A stretch of 64,000 nt of DNA from Pohlia nutans (taxonomy: Eukaryota > Streptophyta > Bryopsida > Bryales > Mniaceae). The stretch's first letter is position 1, and every line of letters starts with the position of its first letter. The notes under the pieces were generated by a model. It had not been told where the DNA came from. It saw nothing but the letters and a program-made list of their open reading frames with translations, and did no database searches. The position numbers and the translations under genes were made by a program. Positions 58,570 through 64,000 of this stretch are shown in pieces. Where the stretch lies: assembly GCA_022496805.1 (NCBI GenBank), contig CM040091.1, forward strand, positions 22,930,336 through 22,994,335, in the 5' to 3' direction.

Positions 58570-58919
58570 TTAAGTACATAAGTACATAGAAAAATTCCCT
58601 TCAATGCTTTCTATGGCAATTAAAGCACAAAACATCAAATTCTTCTGCAACAAAGAACTCAACGTTGGCAATTACTTGTGTTAAAAGAGCAATTAAATCC
58701 ATTGTCTGAATATAAATATGTTGGTATAATTTGGATTGTGACTATAGTCAATGCACACATGTCACTTTTTCCTTGGTTGGGAGAAAAATGTTAAAATGGC
58801 ATAACTCATGATACCGGCATTGGATTCGATGAGAACACTCCTATGAACCGAAAATACATTCTTGAATGTTTGTGATTCAAGGGTACAATTTAACATTGTA
58901 CCCTATAACCTTCTCTAAC

Positions 58920-59096
58920 CTCCCGGCTCTTGCAAAGGCGTCGCTTCTCACTCAGAATAGTGTTAGAGTTCATTGTACACACTTGTCCTACGTGATGAAT
59001 TGCACTCACCAAGTCTTAAGCGCCTGGGCAATGAGTGCAAAGTGGCGCCATTTAACTCACCTATGGAGTGAAAAGCGACGCCTTCTCCTTGTAGTG
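58920..59096. mobile_element. CACTA-like MITE with CACTACAAGGAGAAGGCGTCGC end
   Basis: The right end, inverted, reads CACTACAAGGAGAAGGCGTC. The left end (CGGCTCTTGCAAAGGCGTCGC) is a mutated partner. Arms continue with GCTTCTCACTC against GAGTGAAAAGC. It is related in its TIR to the element at 38364-39197. No coding capacity; a short frame across it is not supported. Confidence 0.6.
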
Positions 59097-59929
59097 ACAG
59101 AATTTGATAAAGAAGAATTGCAAAGAACACAATCTATATCACCAGAAACGAAGCTCAAAAACATTTGAGAACGGAGTATTTGCTCATAAGATTATTCATG
59201 ACCACGACACATACTCGCACGGTATGCAGATTTTTCAGTGGTCTTTAATTGAGTGTACCTGGTGGTAACGCACATCTGTGTAATCAGGTATATCCAACAT
59301 TACCGCACAGAGCAAGAATCTTGGACATCATTCTGTGAAACAACTTCAGATTCTCAGCATTGATGAAGACAAACAGGAAGCTGCTGAAAACAAATTAGTA
59401 TTCTTCATTGTATTCATCTGGCCCAGTGAGTTCAGATAATTCTCTCCAGACTTGTGGTAAGTAGTGTGTTCCAATGCCCATTTTTATTCATCCTTTGTCA
59501 TAAATGTCTGCGCCACAATCAAAAGAGTGTAAACCCCAGAATAATCCTACAACTTAGAGAGTCTTCACCCTTCTCCATCAACTCATCCCTTGACCACTAT
59601 CATCACATTCAAAATTTGGTGTCACAAGTTATCATCTCCACACCTTTGAACTGCTATCTGTTCCTCTATATAGTCAATGATCCAATCACAATCACAATCA
59701 CTGTACATCAATTTAAGATACCGAAGCCATCCTAAACTTAGTTGTAAGGGGTCGTATAGAGTTGTCTCTATATCTTGCTCCGAACATATTCGGTGGCTCT
59801 CTCACCCTCCCTAAATATGCATGTTGAATTTCACTTTTCAAAGTCATGAGAGAATTCAAAGGTAAGGTGAATTCAAAGGTAAGGTGGGCATGCTCTTCGA
59901 GCATCAAATCCTTTTCTGGAGTTTCACAC
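59097..59929. other. Intergenic stretch, no gene recognised
   Basis: About 830 bp without family-like frames, readable element ends or RNA genes. The frame at 59454-59735 is His/Ile/Ser-rich and featureless. A short direct repeat, AATTCAAAGGTAAGGTG, occurs twice near 59855-59887. Confidence 0.35.
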
Positions 59930-60905
59930 CGAAATCCTCATATGGAGTTCTTGAAGTCATCAGCATTATTAGCTCTCAAGTCCGTATGATGCCATTCTAG
60001 GTCTCATTCAACTGGAAATCTTAGGTCGACAGTAAATGCCACAGTGAATCCTCAGTAATTAAGTCCCGGTACGTTTTTTTTCTGAACTCCCACCTCTTAA
60101 TACGTGGTACTTCTTAGGAAGGATCTTCAGGAGAATTTGGCTGAGTTTTTCCAGGAAAAAAGCTTGATTCGTACAATGTCAGCATTTGTTATGCCATAAC
60201 ATTCTTGATAACACCTTGGGTCCATGTGCTAATAATTATCAAGGTATCCAAGAAGCTCCGATGTTCTGTCTTTGACACACATCTTGAGTTCAAGAATTTT
60301 GGAGAAGGCACGCCCTGCCATCAATCTGCGACAGTAGCTCCAGGATTGAGCATGTTCTTCCGCACCATTCTCAGCCATATTGATTGAATCCAAATAATGT
60401 CCTGTTGTTTTTTCCATATGAACAGTACGATGGGTGCTCTCATAGAATAACTTAAGAATGTTATGAACCCCACATTAATCCTGGCCTCTAAGCTCTTCAA
60501 ACTGAATGCAGTTCCACATCCAAATCCTTCTTGAAGTCGTCAGCATTCCTAGATCTCAAGTCTCGATGATGCCATTCTAGGTCTGGAAATCTTAGTTCAA
60601 CGGTAAATTAGAGTGAATCCTCACTGATTTTTAATTCTTCAAAAGAAGCCTGACCTGTACAGAACAATTTCATGCCATAACATTCTTGAAAGAAGCTCCC
60701 AACACATTGGGTCCATGTGCTAATAATTCAAGGATATCCACAATGCTCCAATCTTTGACACACATCCTTATATATCTTCAGGTCAAGAGTTTTGGAGAAA
60801 AAAGGCCCTAACATCAATAGCTCCAGGATTGACACTCTAAAGTTGTTCCACACCATATTGATTGAATCCAAATCATACCCTGTTTGTTTTAGTCTCGTAT
60901 GTCAG
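59930..60905. repeat. Imperfect tandem duplication of about 0.5 kb
   Basis: Two diverged direct copies. Shared blocks in order are TGATGCCATTCTAGGTCT, GGAAATCTTAG, GTGAATCCTCA, CCATAACATTCTTGA, TTGGGTCCATGTGCTAATAA, TCTTTGACACACATC, AGTAGCTCCAGGATTGA-like sequence and CCATATTGATTGAATCCAAA. Copy 1 runs about 59945-60420 and copy 2 about 60525-60905. It is noncoding and lies downstream of the ceramidase gene. Confidence 0.75.
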
Positions 60906-60987
60906 TCTCACAAACAATAGAGGAATGTAATGTGCCAGCAGCAGGACACCATTGACCATTGAAATTAGGGTTTAGAGAAAACCTGAA

Positions 60988-62688
60988 TCAATCCCCCTTC
61001 TCTTCAGCGTGAACAGCGACCGTCCTGCGGTGTTTCTGAATGACCTTCACGTAAGGAAGAACGCCGCCCACATACCGCAATTCAGGATGGAGCTCCAGCT
61101 GATGCGCGCGGGAGTACTGCAGAAACATGTTCCCGAAGTAGTTGTTGAGCCCATTCAAGACGTGAAACAGAGCATGCCAGAAAGGGTGGACGGGCAGCGT
61201 GGTCTCGCGGTTGCACAGCCTCTGATCCACGCCCCAGATGGTGATGGCACAGGAGAAGCAAAGCAGGTACTGATGCGCCAAGCGCAAGGCCAAGGCATCC
61301 GTGGTGTGCATGTAATGCTTCACCATTCCCGGCGCACACACGAAGATGAGAAACAGGTAATGGAGCTCAAACCCTGCTCGGGAGTGGTACAGGGAATGAA
61401 CCACCGCAAACGCAACGGCATACACGAGCAAGAATGCCACTAAAAATGGCTTGATGTGCGTGTAGTGGATGTCTGGGGAATAGAGCGTGTAGATGTACAC
61501 CAGCATGATCCACACCATGGGAATTTCATCCGTGTGCTGCTGCCTGAAACCACAAACAAGGCCACCATTAACCCCTCAAGGATTCATATGGTTTTAAAAT
61601 GACAAATTCAATCGATCATATTTTATAAAATACAATTCAGATGGGACTCAATTTTATATCAATAGAATCAGTGAAGAACAATGCATATGTTGGTCAAAGA
61701 ACGAACAAATTTGAACAAAAGAAAGTCCACATAGGACCTACTCAAAACTGCTATAAAAAAAAACATGAGGCCCAATTTGGGCTTCTTGGTCCTTCTGGGA
61801 TTAATGGAATTCAAACGCTTAACGATTACAAACTCGTGAGGGCCAATAACAACATTCACCAACAGAGCAGATTCTGGCCAATCCTTTCTCAACAAATCAA
61901 TTCAACCACCGGAGTAAGATAGATGGAAAATGAGTGTAACTTTGAATCCTTCAACGTCCACAACTAGACAGCCATGTGCACATCCCCAAAGCCTTCAACA
62001 TCAGTGGGTTTCAAACCTTATTGAATGCTAGATTGTTGATGGATTGGCCAATCAAAACATAGGACATCAGCCTGGTCTATGGTTTTAACCCCTGAGCGTC
62101 TAAAAACGCCCAATATGGCCGTCTGCATCACTGAACTTTGCAACGGTGGCATTTTCTCATTTTACCTCGGATTTCTGCTTGCGATACATCATTTTAAACC
62201 TCATGGTCAATACTCCAAGATCAATTGTGTCAATTCAAACTGAAGTCATTTAACACATACAGATGATTTGCAGCAGGGGTCCAATTTTCCTACACTACAG
62301 AAATTACAGTGGACGTTTAGGGGTTGGACAACGATTGAAGACATAGCCTTCCAACAACAAAATCTTGTGGTGAAGAATGGATCGCGTTCCACAAAGTAAC
62401 CCATGATTGGAGCACGGGGACAGAAAACGGAACTGACCTGACTTTCAAGGAGCAGTGCAGGAGCAAACTGGCGAGGCCCACGACGATGGAGACCATGTGC
62501 AAAACCCTGAAGCGATGCTCAAACCTTTGATGCACGGCATTGATGAATCCGATCAACGCCAGAATGATGCCGGGGATGTTGGAGATCGTGTTGAAAGCCT
62601 CTGTCAGCATGGGCGTGAGAATTTCATAGCCGGGGTCGCACCATCCCAGGCTCTGCACCCAGCTCGTCATCTCTCGCAATGTCTGCAT
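60988..62688 (-). CDS. ACER: Alkaline ceramidase
   Basis: A multi-pass membrane hydrolase of the alkaline ceramidase family; these enzymes act in the ER/Golgi and cleave ceramide or phytoceramide to a sphingoid base and fatty acid. Exon 1 is 62688-62438 and exon 2 is 61543-60988; AAAGTCAG|GTCAGT and TTTCAG|GCAGCAG join in phase 2, giving 268 residues. N-terminal family marks are GWCDPGY and EAFNTISNIPGIILALIGF. The metal-site residues expected from family structures are all there: His78 in LLLHCSLK, Asp89 in QQHTDEIPMVW, and His207/His211 in HPFWHALFHVLNG. The frame is uninterrupted, with seven or so hydrophobic segments. The start is the ATG at 62688, preceded by a CAT/ATG triplet run. A MITE lies in its 894-bp intron and another 85 bp upstream of the start codon. 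Confidence 0.92.
62087..62325. mobile_element. MITE in the ceramidase intron, second copy of 1343-1569
   Basis: A 239-bp element beginning CCCCTGAGCGTC after TTAA and ending GGACGTTTAGGGG before TTGG, so one flank is mutated. It shares nearly the full interior with the copy in the CRAL-TRIO intron, in the same orientation. It occupies about a quarter of the ceramidase intron. Confidence 0.8.
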
Positions 62689-62693
62689 GTCTA

Positions 62694-62722
62694 GATGATG
62701 ATGATGATGATGATGATGATGT
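62694..62722. repeat. ATG/CAT triplet microsatellite
   Basis: About nine GAT/ATG triplets immediately upstream of the ceramidase ATG, in the presumed 5' untranslated region on the minus strand (where it reads CAT repeats). Triplet repeats in leaders often vary in length between individuals. Confidence 0.85.
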
Positions 62723-62773
62723 AAACCCTAATTCAGGCCCTCCTTGAAACCATGATCCATGTACTCTCACTTA

Positions 62774-63133
62774 GGGCCGCCTCACACTATGGCCGAAGGT
62801 CGAGAGGCCTTCGATTTTCACCAATTGAATTGCAAGAAACCATGGATTTGGCCTCTCGACCCTTTACACTAGAGGCCAAAGTTCAACGGCCGTCGCTCTC
62901 CAAAATGCCTACGTGGCAGTATTTTCTGACCAAGGCGACGGCCTCTTGAAAGAAAGTTTAGGTCGGACAGGAATGGAAACCCAAACTATGGTCGAGAGGC
63001 CGTCGATTTCTTTTCATATTTTATTGCCTATATTTTATTGCCTATTTTCAGTAGATTTCTTTGAACTCTCAACAAGTTTGGACTCTCAATCCCATCGCCT
63101 CTCGACTTGAACAGCCATAGTGTGAAGCGGCCC
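62774..63133. mobile_element. PIF/Harbinger-like (Tourist) MITE, copy 2
   Basis: A 360-bp element with ends GGGCCGCCTCACACTATGGC and, inverted, GGGCCGCTTCACACTATGGC, flanked by TTA at 62771-62773 and 63134-63136. It matches 34155-34525 throughout, including the ATTTTATTGCCTAT and GACTCTCAATCCCA segments, in opposite orientation. It sits in the promoter region of the ceramidase gene. Confidence 0.85.
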
Positions 63134-63169
63134 TTATAATCAATCACTCTTGTAGTCACTTAGGACCAA

Positions 63170-63860
63170 GTTCCATGAGTGAAGTATCTCACTAAAACAC
63201 ATTCAAGTTCTTAAAGACTTAGGGGATCAAGTTGGCCACATTTCAAGTGAGCTTTGGAGAAAAAAAGTGGTGGAGAAGTTGTCATGAAGTACGGAGCATT
63301 CTCAAGCCCCGAAGACTTCATGGAAACTTCTCCCTATTAACCAATCAAATTTAGTGTTCGAGTTTCACCCTAACCAATCAGTTTTGTTCATATTTCAGTT
63401 TAGAGAAGGTGCACAACTTCATGGCTGGGTATGAGAAAAAATCAAGTTCCACTTTTTCCTCCTTTTGCCTACTTTACCATGGACAATTTCTCAAACCCAT
63501 GGAATTTGGTTCTTATTAGGTCCAACATCCATGGATGAAGTTTCTCACTAACGTAAAAGACAATGTAAGAGTCTTCGGGAGACCAAGTTTCACTTTTCAA
63601 GTGACGGTTTTTGAAAGAAAAAAAAGTGGATGATAAGTTGTCATGAAGTAGAGAGGGTTCTAAAGCTCAAGACTTCATGGCAATTTCTCCGTCTCACCAA
63701 TCAAATTTGTTCATGTTTCACTTTATGCAAATTGATGGAAGTGTGCACCACTTTATGGCCAGGTATGAGACAAACCCTATATCCACTTTTCTCCTCCTTT
63801 TGCCTACTTCTATGAACAACTTCTCAAACCTATATAAGTTAATTTTTAGTGTCCATCAAA
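63170..63860. repeat. Diverged direct duplication of about 0.35 kb at the right edge
   Basis: Two copies in the same orientation, about 63170-63540 and 63555-63860. Shared blocks are AAAAAGTGG, AAGTTGTCATGAAGTA, AGACTTCATGG, AACCAATCAAATTT-like sequence, TATGAGA, TCCTCCTTTTGCCTACTT and CAACTTCTCAAACC-like sequence. Short frames across it follow the repeat and are not supported as genes. The last 140 bp of the window show nothing further. Confidence 0.65.
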
Positions 63861-64000
63861 CATTTGGATACAATAATTGCATATCTTGCGACTACATTAT
63901 GGACAGAATACAACAATATATTAACAAGTTCAGAAGACATAGCAAGTTACGAAATGCACACCCAACAATCAATTAGTAATAGACCTACAGTCCCAACATG

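Noticed and set aside
1..64000. tRNA or rRNA genes
   Set aside because: No cloverleaf-like A/B box arrangement or rRNA-like sequence was noticed on reading; a dedicated scan was not possible.

Overview
This window looks like nuclear DNA from a land plant, most likely a non-seed plant (liverwort, fern or lycophyte). The main pointer is a microbial-type terpene synthase-like gene (MTPSL family), which established knowledge places in non-seed plants. Plant-type spliced genes, CACTA (En/Spm) transposons with plant-style transposases and a very high density of miniature elements agree with this. I cannot fix the species from sequence alone. Host sequence is AT-rich. Two transposon interiors (about 25.4-30.3 kb and 42.2-57.8 kb) are clearly richer in GC.

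Host genes. All three host genes recognised lie on the minus strand. (1) A partial Sec14-like/CRAL-TRIO lipid-transfer gene occupies 633-3109; five exons including a 37-nt microexon can be joined in phase, and the C-terminal half is not seen. (2) A terpene synthase gene has its long first exon at 32490-33527, with DDxxxD and NSE metal-binding motifs, and its last exon at 12250-12540. The two exons join in phase 0 across a 19,949-bp intron. (3) An alkaline ceramidase gene (60988-62688) has two exons and 268 codons, with all expected metal-ligand positions present.

Element 1 (12581-31623) is a roughly 19-kb CACTA element sitting inside the terpene synthase intron. It has CACTA/TAGTG ends, long G/C homopolymer tracts near both tips, and GCAACGTT-type subterminal repeats. 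It carries two divergent genes. A six-exon TNP2-type transposase on the minus strand can be assembled into an uninterrupted 1,156-codon frame. A TNPA/Transposase_24-like gene on the plus strand is broken by three stop codons.

Element 2 (about 42.1-57.8 kb) is the most unusual part. It also carries two divergent genes. A minus-strand, four-exon gene of 1,097 codons has an RNase-H-like DDE layout resembling DUF7869-type proteins. A plus-strand gene of about 1,700 codons carries a possible ParB-like GGQH motif, an acidic region, a 17-residue repeat domain and an FCP1/NIF-like phosphatase domain at its C-terminus; it has eight premature stops and two frameshifts. The whole element is studded with a variable palindrome of the form GGGAG-NN-CTCCC. 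This palindrome occurs in introns, in minisatellites of about 50 bp, and inside the coding repeat itself.

The rest is a museum of small DNA elements: TTAA-flanked piggyBac-like elements with CCCTTTARNG-type ends, CACTA MITEs, PIF/Harbinger-like MITEs with TTA duplications, a TA-flanked 984-bp foldback element, and long inverted repeats. Several sit in host introns or close to host promoters, including within about 30 bp of the terpene synthase TATA box and about 85 bp upstream of the ceramidase start codon. No tRNA, rRNA or CRISPR was seen.
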